Of a DNA stretch of 64,000 nucleotides, positions 29,738-38,620 are shown piece after piece. Every line of letters begins with the position of its first letter. Position 1 is the first letter of the stretch. Below the pieces are notes generated by a model. It was not told the DNA's origin, made no database searches, and saw only the letters and a list, made by a program, of their open reading frames with translations. The position numbers and the translations under genes are program-made. Location of the stretch: positions 992,001 through 1,056,000 of the forward strand of contig NZ_JABTEX010000001.1 of assembly GCF_015711645.1 (NCBI RefSeq), given 5' to 3'. This DNA comes from Planomonospora sp. ID82291 (GTDB lineage: Bacteria; Actinomycetota; Actinomycetes; Streptosporangiales; Streptosporangiaceae).

Positions 29738-32700
29738 TCAGCGGGTCAGCACGACGTCCTTGAGCCGCAGGTCGCCCCGGGCGACCAGGTAGACGTCCTG
29801 TCGTCCCGAGGTCCGCGCGAGTGCCGCGGTGGCCGTCGACCACTGATAGACCCCGCCGGTGGCGGCCACCTGGACCGTGCCCAGCAGCCTGCCGGTCGGC
29901 GATCCCGTCCTGACCTCCACGGAGGCGGCCTCGGCCGCCGCGGCCCCCAGTGTCACACCGGTCGCGCCCCGGCCGAGGTCGGCGTCGGCGAAGGAGATCC
30001 ACTCTCCGGAGGAGAGGGCGACCGCGTCACCGCTCGCCTTGGTCTCGTCCACCAGCTCCGCCCCCGCGTGGTCGTCGAAGTCCGCGGCCCGGACGGCCTT
30101 CGTCAGGTCGCGGGCGGGGATGCGCTCCCCGTCCACCCGCAGCGTGCCCCGCTGCCGGATCCGGTCCGAGGAGGAGCCGACGAGCACGTCGTGGGTGGAC
30201 GGCTCCACCGCGAAGCGGCCCCGGGTCACGTCCCACAGCGCCAGGTCGGCGGTCTTCAGCGGGAACGTGACGGTCGTCGACGCGCCCGGCGCCAGGTGCA
30301 CCCGCTCGAAGCCGCGCAGTTGCTTGACCGGCTGCTCCACCCGCGAGGAGCGCTGATGGGTGTAGAGCTGGACGACCTCGTCGCCGGCGCGCGATCCGGT
30401 GTTGGTCACCTTCACGCTCACCTCGAAGCCGTCGCCGCGCCGGACGGTCTTCAGCCCCTGGTAGCCGAAGGTGGTGTAGCTCAGGCCGTGCCCGAAGGCG
30501 TAGAGCGGCCTGTCCTTCGCGTACAGGTAGGTCGAGCCGGTCTTGACGATGTCGTAGTCGAGGAGGTCCGGCAGCTTCGCGTCCTCGCGCGGCCAGGTCT
30601 GGGTGAGCCGGCCGGCCGGGTTGGCGTCGCCGTACAGGATGTCGGCCAGGGCGTGGCCGGTCTCCGCGCCGGCGTGGGTGGTCCACAGGACGGCCGGGAC
30701 CTTCTCCGCCAGGCGGTCGATGGTCGTCGGGTAGCTGTTCTCCAGGACGACCACGGTGTTCGGGTTGGCCGCGCGCACCGCCTCGACCAGCGCCTCCTGG
30801 CCCTCCGCCAGGCCCAGGCCGGTGCGGTCGTGGGCCTCGCGGCCGTTGATGAACGGCATGCTGCCGACCACGACCACCGCCGTGTCGGCGCTCTTCGCCG
30901 CCGCGACGGCCTCCTCGACCCCGCTGCGCACGGTCTCCTTGGTGAACCGGGTGGCGTTCTCCGCGGTGGTCAGCGAGAGCGCGCCGTCGGCGCCGGCCTG
31001 CACGTAGACGTTCGGGCCGAACCAGGACTCGGCGGTCTCGTAGCCGGCGTAGCGCAGCAGCACGGTCCCGTCGGCCTGCGCCTCCAGTTCGAACTGCTCC
31101 TGGACGAACCAGCCGGTGGGCTGCTCCTGGGTGTTGGCGAGGGTGGACCAGTTGGCGCGGCTGACGTACTTGCCGTTGGCGACGCTGCGCAGGGTCACGA
31201 TCCCCTGGCCCCAGTCGACGACGTCGAACTGCTCGGCCTCTCCCGGAGTGGTCCCGGCGAGCCGCAGGTCGCCGCCCGCGCCGGTCGGGGCCGTGAGGTA
31301 CCGGTCGCCGGCCTTGAGCGCGATCCGGTCGGCGCCCTCGGTCGCGCCGGTGACGGCGGCCCGTTCCCTGATCCCGTCCAGCGGGGTCACCTTGTACGGC
31401 AGGGCGCCGGAGTACCAGTCGGTGTAGAGGGTGTCGGCGAGCGGGCCGATGACCGCGACCTTCTTCGCCGGGTCGAGCGGGAGCAGCGCACCGGGCTTCC
31501 CGGAACCCTCGGCGGCCGAACCCTCAGGGCCGGAGTTCTTCAGCAGCACCGCCGCCTCGGTGGCGGTCCGCCGGTTCAGCCTCCGGTGCTCGGGGCTGTC
31601 GACCACCGCCTTCGTGATCTTCCCGTACGGCCCGCCGTCCGGGTCGAACTCGCCGAGCCGGAACCGCACGCCGAGGATGTTGCGCACGGTCCGGTCGATG
31701 TCGGCCTCGGTGAGCAGCCCCTGGGCGAGCGCGGCGTTCACCGAGGCGACCGTCGGGGCGCCCTTGGTGTCGTCCACGGTGAAGCTGTCCACGCCCGCCT
31801 TGATCATCGCCGCGGCGGCCTCGGGCTGGGTGGCGAAGTAGCGCTGCGAGCCCGTCAGGTTGTTCGGGCCGCCGGCGTCGGAGACGTTGAAGAGCGTCCG
31901 GTCGGTCCACCTCCGCACGCTCGCGTTGAGGTCGGTGACCGTGGCGGGGCGGCCGTTGACCAGGTTGTAGGAGGTCATCACGCCGGTGGCGGCGTCGCTC
32001 GCGAGGGCCGTCCGGAAGGCCGGGAGCTCGTACTCGTGCATGACCCGGGGCCGGATGCTGGAGTTGGTGGTGTCCCGGCGGACCTCGTTGTTGTTGGCCA
32101 TGAAGTGCTTGAGCACCGGGGCGGCCCGCAGGTGGTCGGGGTCGTCGCCCTGGATGCCGCGGCCGTAGGCGGTGGAGATCGCACCCGTGAGCAGCGGGTC
32201 CTCGGAGTAGCCCTCCTCGTTGCGGCCCCAGCGGGGGTCCCGGAGCAGGTTGACCACCGGCGCCCAGAGCTGCAGGCCCCACACCCGCGGGTTCTCGGCG
32301 TGGTAGCCGCGGGCCTCGGTGCCGACGGCCTCGCCGACCTCCTTGACCAGGTCCGGGTTCCAGGTGCTGGCCAGGCCGACGGCCTGCGGGAAGACGGTCC
32401 CCCGGGCGGTGACGACGGCGCCGCCGTTGTCGATGTCGGTGGACCAGGCGACGCCGTGCAGCGCCTCGGTGCCGGTCTTGAACAGGCCGATGCCGAGCCG
32501 CTCCACCGCCGGCTGGTACTGGTGCAGCCAGGAGACCTTCTCGGCCAGGGTCAACCGGCCGAGCAGGTCGTCGACGCGCTGCTGGAGCGGGAGCGACGGG
32601 TCGCGGAAGGGGTGCTCGGGGGCCGCGTGCGCCGGGGCCGCGACCAGGCCGAGGGCCAGGGCGAGCGCGGCGCCGGCCGCCGCGGCGGACCTGCGTGACG

Positions 32701-32776
32701 GTGGGCGGGGGAACGCGCGGGAAGAGGTGCGGGAAGGTGCGCGGGAAGACGTGCGGAAGGACGTGCGGAAGGACAC
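29738..32776 (-). CDS. GH3 glycoside hydrolase, secreted (beta-glucosidase/beta-xylosidase type)
   Basis: 1012 residues, a paralogue of the GH3 at 17919-20786 but with a signal peptide: an unusual long basic n-region of SFRT/SSRA repeats, then a hydrophobic core ending APAHAAPEH. Domains follow the same order: barrel with VLKHFMANNNEVRR and nucleophile in FNVSDAGGPNN (about D300), sandwich with an inserted beta-trefoil-like region, fibronectin-III-like domain (VVQLYTHQRSSRVEQPVKQL) and C-terminal CBM6-like domain ending GRQDVYLVA. GTG at 32776 follows GGAGG. It lies last in the importer operon 36209-29738 and would trim oligosaccharides outside the cell before uptake. Confidence 0.92.
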   Translation of the reverse strand: MSFRTSFRTSSRAPSRTSSRAFPRPPSRRSAAAAGAALALALGLVAAPAHAAPEHPFRDPSLPLQQRVDDLLGRLTLAEKVSWLHQYQPAVERLGIGLFKTGTEALHGVAWSTDIDNGGAVVTARGTVFPQAVGLASTWNPDLVKEVGEAVGTEARGYHAENPRVWGLQLWAPVVNLLRDPRWGRNEEGYSEDPLLTGAISTAYGRGIQGDDPDHLRAAPVLKHFMANNNEVRRDTTNSSIRPRVMHEYELPAFRTALASDAATGVMTSYNLVNGRPATVTDLNASVRRWTDRTLFNVSDAGGPNNLTGSQRYFATQPEAAAAMIKAGVDSFTVDDTKGAPTVASVNAALAQGLLTEADIDRTVRNILGVRFRLGEFDPDGGPYGKITKAVVDSPEHRRLNRRTATEAAVLLKNSGPEGSAAEGSGKPGALLPLDPAKKVAVIGPLADTLYTDWYSGALPYKVTPLDGIRERAAVTGATEGADRIALKAGDRYLTAPTGAGGDLRLAGTTPGEAEQFDVVDWGQGIVTLRSVANGKYVSRANWSTLANTQEQPTGWFVQEQFELEAQADGTVLLRYAGYETAESWFGPNVYVQAGADGALSLTTAENATRFTKETVRSGVEEAVAAAKSADTAVVVVGSMPFINGREAHDRTGLGLAEGQEALVEAVRAANPNTVVVLENSYPTTIDRLAEKVPAVLWTTHAGAETGHALADILYGDANPAGRLTQTWPREDAKLPDLLDYDIVKTGSTYLYAKDRPLYAFGHGLSYTTFGYQGLKTVRRGDGFEVSVKVTNTGSRAGDEVVQLYTHQRSSRVEQPVKQLRGFERVHLAPGASTTVTFPLKTADLALWDVTRGRFAVEPSTHDVLVGSSSDRIRQRGTLRVDGERIPARDLTKAVRAADFDDHAGAELVDETKASGDAVALSSGEWISFADADLGRGATGVTLGAAAAEAASVEVRTGSPTGRLLGTVQVAATGGVYQWSTATAALARTSGRQDVYLVARGDLRLKDVVLTR
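32708..32772 (-). repeat. 12-bp tandem repeat in the GH3 signal-peptide n-region
   Basis: About five degenerate 12-bp units (consensus GGACGTGCGGAA on the plus strand) encode four-residue repeats of the SFRT/SSRA type in the positively charged n-region. The repeat has lengthened the signal peptide in frame. Confidence 0.65.
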
Positions 32777-32906
32777 TGCGCCTCCAGGTCAGGTGGTCGA
32801 GCGCGGGCTTCACGGGGCGGTTCAGCGGGAACGTCCGCCCCCGAGCGGCGGACGGCGACCCCTGACGGCCGCTGGTCGGTCGTGGTCCGGTGTCCGTTCG
32901 CGGCCC

Positions 32907-33722
32907 CTACTTGATCGCGCCCACGGTCACGCCGCGGGTCAGGGTCCGCTGGAAGATCAGGAAGAAGACGACGGCCGGGAGGATGCCGAGCAGCGCCGAG
33001 GCGCTCGACATGGTGGCGTCCATCATCTTGTCCCCCTGGAGCACGCCCAGCGCGACCGGGACGGTCTGGTTCTCGTTGGAGATCAGGAAGACCAGGGGGA
33101 GGAAGAACTCGTTCCAGGTCCAGATGAAGAAGAAGATCAGCAGCACCGAGAGCGTGGGGCGGCTGATCGGGACCACGACCCGCCAGAGCGCCCGCCACTT
33201 GCCGGCCCCGTCGAGCGCGGCGGCCTCCAGGATCTCGTGCGGGAACCGGCCGAGCACCGAGGAGAGCAGGTAGGTGCCGAACGCGCTCTGGACGACCGTG
33301 AAGATGATGATCACCCCGAGCCGGGTGTCGTAGAGGCCGACCTCCTTGGACAGGTAGTACAGCGGGTAGACCAGCGCCTCCTGCGGCAGCGTGTTGGCGA
33401 CCAGGAAGACGACCAGGATCCAGGTCCGGCCGCGGACCCGGCCGATGCCGAGCGCGTAGGCGTTGAACACCGAGAGCACGACGGCGAGCACCGCCACCGA
33501 GCCGCTGATCAGCAGGCTGTTCCACAGCTTCCCGCCGAAGTCGACCCGGTTCCAGAAGTCGATGATCCCGTCGAGGTAGAGGCCGTCGGGCAGGCTCAGC
33601 GGGCCGTTGGCGGAGTAGTCCGCCGGGGAGCGCACCGCGTTGAGCGTGACGATGGCGAACGGCACCAGCATCACGACGGCCAGCACGGCCAGCGAGACCA
33701 GGACCGAGTACTTCCGGATCAT
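32907..33722 (-). CDS. ABC sugar importer permease, MalG-like
   Basis: 271 residues with six membrane segments and the EAA loop EAAALDGAGKWRALWRVVVPI. Ends LTRGVTVGAIK, the standard MalG/CUT1 end. ATG at 33722 (MIRKYSVLVSLAVLAV) follows GAGGAG, so the longer reading back to 33779 through repeat sequence is not used. Second permease of the importer encoded at 32907-36209. Confidence 0.92.
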   Translation of the reverse strand: MIRKYSVLVSLAVLAVVMLVPFAIVTLNAVRSPADYSANGPLSLPDGLYLDGIIDFWNRVDFGGKLWNSLLISGSVAVLAVVLSVFNAYALGIGRVRGRTWILVVFLVANTLPQEALVYPLYYLSKEVGLYDTRLGVIIIFTVVQSAFGTYLLSSVLGRFPHEILEAAALDGAGKWRALWRVVVPISRPTLSVLLIFFFIWTWNEFFLPLVFLISNENQTVPVALGVLQGDKMMDATMSSASALLGILPAVVFFLIFQRTLTRGVTVGAIK

Positions 33723-33785
33723 CGAACGCTCCTCGGGCGGGTCGGACACGGGCCGGACGGGCACCGACGGGATGGACACGGGCGG

Positions 33786-33875
33786 GGCCGGCTCAGGAGA
33801 GGCCGGCTCAGGAGAAGCGGGTGCGGGAGGGGCCGGCTCAGGAGAGGCGGGCTCGGGAGGGGCGGGTGCGGGAGG
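33786..33875. repeat. Six 15-bp tandem repeats between the two permease genes
   Basis: Six units of 15 bp: GGCCGGCTCAGGAGA at 33786, 33801 and 33831, and variants AGCGGGTGCGGGAGG (33816), GGCGGGCTCGGGAGG (33846) and GGCGGGTGCGGGAGG (33861). They fill the gap between the stop of the MalF-like gene and the upstream region of the MalG-like gene. Confidence 0.85.
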
Positions 33876-33879
33876 GAGG

Positions 33880-34821
33880 TCACGAGTCGCCGTCCTCGCC
33901 GTCCTGGACCCGCAGGAAGAGCACCGTGACCACGATGATCACGAGGGTGAGCACGGTGGCGATCGCGGCGCCGTACCCGACGTTGGCCTTCTCGAAGAAG
34001 TTCTGGTAGCTGAAGTAGGACGGCACGAGGGTGGCGCCGCCGGGGCCGCCCCGGGTGAGCACGAAGATCGGCCCGAAGACCTTGAGCGCGGCGATCGTGC
34101 AGGTGAGCAGGACGACGTAGATCTCGGGGCGGATCTGCGGGATGGTGATGTGCCAGAACCGCCGGGCCCACGAGGCCCCGTCCATCTCCGCGGCCTCGTA
34201 CAGCGCCGGGTCCACGCGCTGCAGCCCGGCCATGAAGATGACCACCGGATAGCCGATCTGGAACCAGACCATGATCAGCATCACGCTCGGCAGCGCCCAG
34301 TCCGGGTCGCCCAGCCAGCCGCGCGGTTCCATGCCGAACAGCGCCAGGAACTCGTTGAGCACGCCGAACCGGGGGTGCATGATCCAGCCCCAGACGATGC
34401 CGGCGATCGCGACGGGCAGCACCTGCGGCAGGTAGTAGGCGGCCCGCAGCACGCTGGCCGTACGGGGGCCGAACTTCTTGCCCACGTAGTCGAAGAGGGT
34501 CGCCGCCAGGACGAGCCCGATGATCGTGGGGACGATCGCCATCGCCACGATCAGCGCCGCGTTGTTCCGGAACGACGTCCAGAACCGGGCGTCGGCGAAG
34601 AGCCGGGTGTAGTTGTCGAGCCCGAGCCACCGCGGGTCGCCGATCCCCTGCCATCGGGTGAAGGAGATCCCGACGTTCATCAGGAACGGCACCAGGATCA
34701 CCGCCGCGAACAGCACCGCGCTGGGCAGCAGGAACACCCAGTACCCACCGGTGCGGCGGCGGGGGCGCGGCTCCGGCCTGCGGGCCGCCTTCGGCCGCGC
34801 GGCCGGAGCGTGCACTGCCAT
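33880..34821 (-). CDS. ABC sugar importer permease, MalF-like
   Basis: 313 residues. N-terminal basic segment, six membrane segments, and EAA loop EAAEMDGASWARRFWHITIPQ. CUT1 family. ATG at 34821 follows AAGAAGGA. Transcribed between the binding-protein gene and the MalG-like gene; the ATPase is missing, as for the other importer here, so a shared MsiK-like ATPase is expected. Confidence 0.92.
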   Translation of the reverse strand: MAVHAPAARPKAARRPEPRPRRRTGGYWVFLLPSAVLFAAVILVPFLMNVGISFTRWQGIGDPRWLGLDNYTRLFADARFWTSFRNNAALIVAMAIVPTIIGLVLAATLFDYVGKKFGPRTASVLRAAYYLPQVLPVAIAGIVWGWIMHPRFGVLNEFLALFGMEPRGWLGDPDWALPSVMLIMVWFQIGYPVVIFMAGLQRVDPALYEAAEMDGASWARRFWHITIPQIRPEIYVVLLTCTIAALKVFGPIFVLTRGGPGGATLVPSYFSYQNFFEKANVGYGAAIATVLTLVIIVVTVLFLRVQDGEDGDS

Positions 34822-34889
34822 CAGTCCTTCTTTCGGGGTGTAGGCCGCCGGATCCGGCGGGTTCACCGGGTCCGGCGGGTCTCCGGCCG

Positions 34890-36209
34890 TCAGTTGCCGA
34901 GGTCGGCGAGGTTCTCCTCGTACGGCCCGGCGAGCTCGTCGAGCACCTCGGCGGGCTTCTTGGTGCCGTTGATCAGGTTCTGCACCCCGGCCACCAGCAC
35001 GTCGTAGTAGCCCGGGGCGGGCCAGTCGGGGTAGAACGCCAGCCCGTCGGCGGTCGAGAGCTTCGTGAAGTTCTCGATCAGCTCCTTGCTCTTCGGGTCG
35101 GTGATCGCGGCGGGGTCGGCCGCCACCGGGATGCCGCCGGCGTTGCCGAGCAGGTTCTGGATCTCCTTCTTCATCGTGATGTCGATGAAGTCGTAGGCCA
35201 GGTCCTTGTTCTTGGCGTTCTCCGGGACCACCCAGATGTTCCCGCTGGAGCCGGCGTGCAGGGTGTTGCCCGGCCAGAGGAACGAGCCCCACTCGAAGTC
35301 CTTGACGTCGGTGACGAACCGGCCGTACCACCACGATCCGGTGACCACCATCGGGTACTTCCCGCCGATGAAGGACAGGCCCATGTCCTCGGCCTTCGTC
35401 CCGGCGGAGTCCTTGGCGATGTAGCCCTTCTTCACCCAGTCGGCCGTCGTCTCGGCCGCGTAGGTGAACTCGGGCCCGTGGAAGTCGACCTTGCCCTTGT
35501 AGAGCTGGAAGCCGTCCACCCACGGCCGCTGCGCCTTGCTCAGCGCGAGCTGGTAGAAGATCTGCTGCGCCGGGTACTCGGCGCCGCCGACCGCGAGCGG
35601 GGTCACCCCGGCCTTGGCGAACGTGTCCATGGCCGCGGTGAACTGCTCGAACGTCGTCGGCACCTCGACCTTGTGCTTTTCGAACAGGTCCTTGTTGTAG
35701 TAGACCATCACGTACTCGGCGTAGTTCGGGATGCCGAACCACTTGCCGGAGCCCATGACGCCCCGGTCGTCGTACTTCGCGGTGGTCTGCAGCGACGGGC
35801 TGAGCAGCTTGTCCCAGCCGCGCTTGGCGGCCTCCGCCGACAGGTCGGTCAGCAGGCCCTGCTTGGACAGCAGTCCGGCGGTGGCGTTGCCCTTGTTGTA
35901 CTCCATGACGTCGGGCGCCTCGTCGGAGTTGAGGATCATGCCCGCCGACTGGCGGATCTGCTCGAACGCCTTCTCCTCGAACTGGACCTTGACGCCGGGG
36001 TGGGTGGCCTCGAACTGCTTGACCGCCTCGGCCCAGGCCTTGCCCATCGCCCCGTCGGCGCTCTCGTAGTGCCAGAGCTTGAGCGTCCGGGGACCGCTCG
36101 CCGCGGGCTCCGCGCCCGCGCCCTCCTGCCCGTCGCTCCCGCAGGCGGCCAGCGCCGCCAGCATGACCGTCGCGGCCAGCGCGGCCGCCCCGGTTCGCAG
36201 TGTGAACAT
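34890..36209 (-). CDS. Extracellular sugar-binding lipoprotein (CUT1 family 1)
   Basis: 439 residues with lipoprotein signal LAALAACGSDG (lipidated Cys23) and a family-1 binding fold (LKLWHYESADGAMGKAWAEA). Aromatic-rich segments such as VTGSWWYGRFV suit oligosaccharide binding. First gene of the operon binding protein, MalF-like, MalG-like, GH3. ATG at 36209 is preceded by GGGAGA. No ROK site was seen right in front of it, but the GH31 and GH95 genes upstream read in the same direction, so it may be served by those promoters. Confidence 0.9.
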   Translation of the reverse strand: MFTLRTGAAALAATVMLAALAACGSDGQEGAGAEPAASGPRTLKLWHYESADGAMGKAWAEAVKQFEATHPGVKVQFEEKAFEQIRQSAGMILNSDEAPDVMEYNKGNATAGLLSKQGLLTDLSAEAAKRGWDKLLSPSLQTTAKYDDRGVMGSGKWFGIPNYAEYVMVYYNKDLFEKHKVEVPTTFEQFTAAMDTFAKAGVTPLAVGGAEYPAQQIFYQLALSKAQRPWVDGFQLYKGKVDFHGPEFTYAAETTADWVKKGYIAKDSAGTKAEDMGLSFIGGKYPMVVTGSWWYGRFVTDVKDFEWGSFLWPGNTLHAGSSGNIWVVPENAKNKDLAYDFIDITMKKEIQNLLGNAGGIPVAADPAAITDPKSKELIENFTKLSTADGLAFYPDWPAPGYYDVLVAGVQNLINGTKKPAEVLDELAGPYEENLADLGN

Positions 36210-36293
36210 GATCGTCTCCCATGGATGGTGGCGGCGGTCCGGCTCCGGACCGCCCGGCCGCGCGAGCGCGGCCGTCGTACTTCAGGCGGCCCC

Positions 36294-36382
36294 GAACCGC
36301 TCGAAACCCGTGGCCTTCACTCCGCCTCGAACCGCTCGAAACCCGTGGCCTTCACTCCGCCCCGAACCGCTCGAAACCCGTG
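36294..36382. repeat. Three 35-bp tandem repeats at the 3' end of the GH31 gene
   Basis: The block GAACCGCTCGAAACCCGTG occurs at 36294-36312, 36329-36347 and 36364-36382, an exact 35-bp period; the linking sequence GCCTTCACTCCGCC is also repeated. The third copy encodes the last residues of GH31 (VTGFERFGAE-stop); the other two are copies of that tail lying beyond the stop. Confidence 0.9.
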
Positions 36383-38604
36383 ACGCGCGCGGGACCGTCC
36401 ACCCGGACCCCGTCCGCCGCCACGGTCGCCGTGGTGTCGCCGTCGACGTCGGAGATCACCGCGGTCCCGGCGTCCGTGCCGTAGCCGACCAGCGTGATCT
36501 CCCCGAACGGCCCGTCCCCGACGGCCTCGCCGGGCTCGGCCAGGACGGGGATGACCGCGCCGCGCCGGACGAACAGCGGGATGCGCTCCAGCGGCGCGGA
36601 CACCGTGACGTACCGACCGCCCGCGAGCGCCTCCCCCGTCCAGTGGTCGATCCACTCGCCGGCCGGCAGGTAGACCCTCCGGACGCCGTCGGGCGAGGTC
36701 ATCGGCGCCACCAGCAGGTCGCGGCCGAGCAGGTACTCCAGGTCGGCCTGCCAGGCCACCGGGTCGTCCGGGTGGTCGACGCACAGGGCCCGCATCATCG
36801 GCGCCCCGGTCCGCGCGGCCTCGACGGCGGCGGTGTAGAGGTACGGCATGAGCCGGTAGCGCAGCTTCAGCGCCGCCACGGCCTCGGCCTCGACCTCGGG
36901 GAACTCCCACGGCTCGCGGCTGGTGGTGCCGTGCAGCCGCAGCAGCGGGGAGAGGGCGCCGAACTGGGTCCAGCGGACGTACAGGTCGTCGGTGGGGCGG
37001 CCGGTGAAGCCGCCCGCGTCGTGGCTCCAGAACGGGATGCCGGACAGGCCGTGCGCCAGCCCGCCGCGCAGGGTGCTGCCCATCGCCGGGTAGCTGGTGT
37101 AGGTGTCGCCGCTCCACTGGGCGGCGTGCCGCTGCCCGCCGAGGAAGGACGAGCGCGCCCAGACCATGCCGTGCCCGGCGACCTCGCGGGTCACCTCCGA
37201 GACCACGTCGTTGAAGAGCAGCGTGTAGACGTTGTGCAGGTCGGTGCCGGTCATGCCGTTGGCGGCGACCGCGTCGTGCGGCACGCCCTCGGCGAAGTCG
37301 GTCTTGAAGACCTGCACGCCCTGCTCCAGCAGCGGCCGGAGCAGCCCCCGGAACCACTCGACGGCGGCGGGGTTCGTGAAGTCGACGATGCCGCAGGCCG
37401 GATAGGACCCGTGCCAGGAGTCGGCGACGTAGACCTCACCGTCCTTCTTCTTCAGGAAGTATCCGGCTTCGGCGGCGGCGGGGAAGGCCGGGCTCAGGTG
37501 GGAGATGTACGGGTTCATCCAGAGGCAGACCTTGAAGCCCATCTCCTTCAGCTCCGCCAGCATCCCGGCCGGGTCGGGGAAGTTGCCCTCGTCCCAGCGC
37601 AGGTCGGACCAGTGGCCGTCGGTCTGCCAGTAGGTGTCCAGGTGCAGCACGTCGCAGGGGATGCCGCGCTCGCGGATCGTCCGGGCGCGGTTCATCACCC
37701 GCTCCTGGGTGTCGACGAAGAAGCCCGAGGAGATCCAGGTGCCGAACGCCCACTTGGGCGGGAGCGCCGGGCGGCAGGTCAGCCGGTCGAAGCGGTCCAG
37801 GATCTGCGGCGGGGTCGGCCCGGCGATCACGTAGTAGTCGATCAGGTCGTCCGGGACGACGATCTGCACGCAGCTGTGCGTGGACTGGCAGACGTCGAAC
37901 TCCACCGGGGCGCCGCTGTCGACCAGCACGCCGTAGCCCCGGCTGGACAGGTAGAACGGCACGTTCTTGTAGGCGCGCTGGGATTCGGCGCCGAAGGCGT
38001 CGAAGTTCCACATGACCGGCCGCTGGCCGCGCTTGTCCAGCGGGGTGAAGGACTCGCCGAAGCCGGTGAACGCCTCGTCGGCGGGGGCGGCGAAGCTCTC
38101 GTGGTAGCCGGCCACCTCGCCGTCGGCCACCGAGCGGCCGAACGGGAGCGTGCGCAGCCGGCCGCTGATGTCGACGTGGCCGGCGTCCTGCTCCAGCAGG
38201 GTCGCCCCGGCGGCGTCGGTGAAGCGCAGGTGCCAGGGGGACAGGGTGATCTCGGCGCGGAGCGGGCCGGCGTCGATCACGACCGTCCCGTCGCCCGTCT
38301 CCACCCGGGCCCCGGCGAACGCGCCCGGGGTGACCATGGCGATCGCCCGCGCCGACCGGGTGCGCGCGTCGGCGTCCTCGCCGAGCCGCACCCGGATCAC
38401 CCCTTCGCCCGCCACGCCCACGCAGGCCACGAGCGTCTCCTCGGTCGAGGTCGTCGCCTTCAGGACCACTCCGGACTCGTCGGCCGCCACCAGCTCCGCC
38501 GCCGTCAGCGCCGAGAGCCCGCCCTCCCCGTGCGCGCGGACGGGCAGCTCCGGCGGATCGGCGACGAAGTACTCATGCGCGATCAGCGGGGGACGGTAGG
38601 GCAT
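36352..38604 (-). CDS. GH31 alpha-xylosidase, YicI-like
   Basis: About 750 residues, no signal peptide. It closely follows YicI-type GH31 enzymes: HLDTYWQTDGHWSDLRWDEGNFPDP, nucleophile motif VFKTDFAEG (about D436) and acid/base in QWSGDTY (about D500), then LSGIPFWSHDAGGF and RLHGTTSREPW. Such enzymes release alpha-1,6-xylose from the non-reducing end of xyloglucan oligosaccharides or isoprimeverose; general alpha-glucosidase activity is the alternative. ATG at 38604 (MPYRPPLIAHEYF) follows a GGAG; a TTG at 38640 would extend it by 12 residues. ROK operator B lies just upstream inside the end of the GH95 gene. Confidence 0.9.
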   Translation of the reverse strand: MPYRPPLIAHEYFVADPPELPVRAHGEGGLSALTAAELVAADESGVVLKATTSTEETLVACVGVAGEGVIRVRLGEDADARTRSARAIAMVTPGAFAGARVETGDGTVVIDAGPLRAEITLSPWHLRFTDAAGATLLEQDAGHVDISGRLRTLPFGRSVADGEVAGYHESFAAPADEAFTGFGESFTPLDKRGQRPVMWNFDAFGAESQRAYKNVPFYLSSRGYGVLVDSGAPVEFDVCQSTHSCVQIVVPDDLIDYYVIAGPTPPQILDRFDRLTCRPALPPKWAFGTWISSGFFVDTQERVMNRARTIRERGIPCDVLHLDTYWQTDGHWSDLRWDEGNFPDPAGMLAELKEMGFKVCLWMNPYISHLSPAFPAAAEAGYFLKKKDGEVYVADSWHGSYPACGIVDFTNPAAVEWFRGLLRPLLEQGVQVFKTDFAEGVPHDAVAANGMTGTDLHNVYTLLFNDVVSEVTREVAGHGMVWARSSFLGGQRHAAQWSGDTYTSYPAMGSTLRGGLAHGLSGIPFWSHDAGGFTGRPTDDLYVRWTQFGALSPLLRLHGTTSREPWEFPEVEAEAVAALKLRYRLMPYLYTAAVEAARTGAPMMRALCVDHPDDPVAWQADLEYLLGRDLLVAPMTSPDGVRRVYLPAGEWIDHWTGEALAGGRYVTVSAPLERIPLFVRRGAVIPVLAEPGEAVGDGPFGEITLVGYGTDAGTAVISDVDGDTTATVAADGVRVDGPARVTGFERFGAE

Positions 38605-38620
38605 GGGGAACTCCAGCGCT

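Noticed and set aside
33880-36222. A single fused binding-protein/permease frame
   Set aside because: The frame through the binding-protein region is a shadow; the real binding protein is in another frame (34890-36209) with a lipobox, and the permease starts at 34821.
36294-36382. CRISPR-like array
   Set aside because: Repeats are directly tandem with conserved rather than unique spacers and derive from the GH31 gene end; no cas genes.
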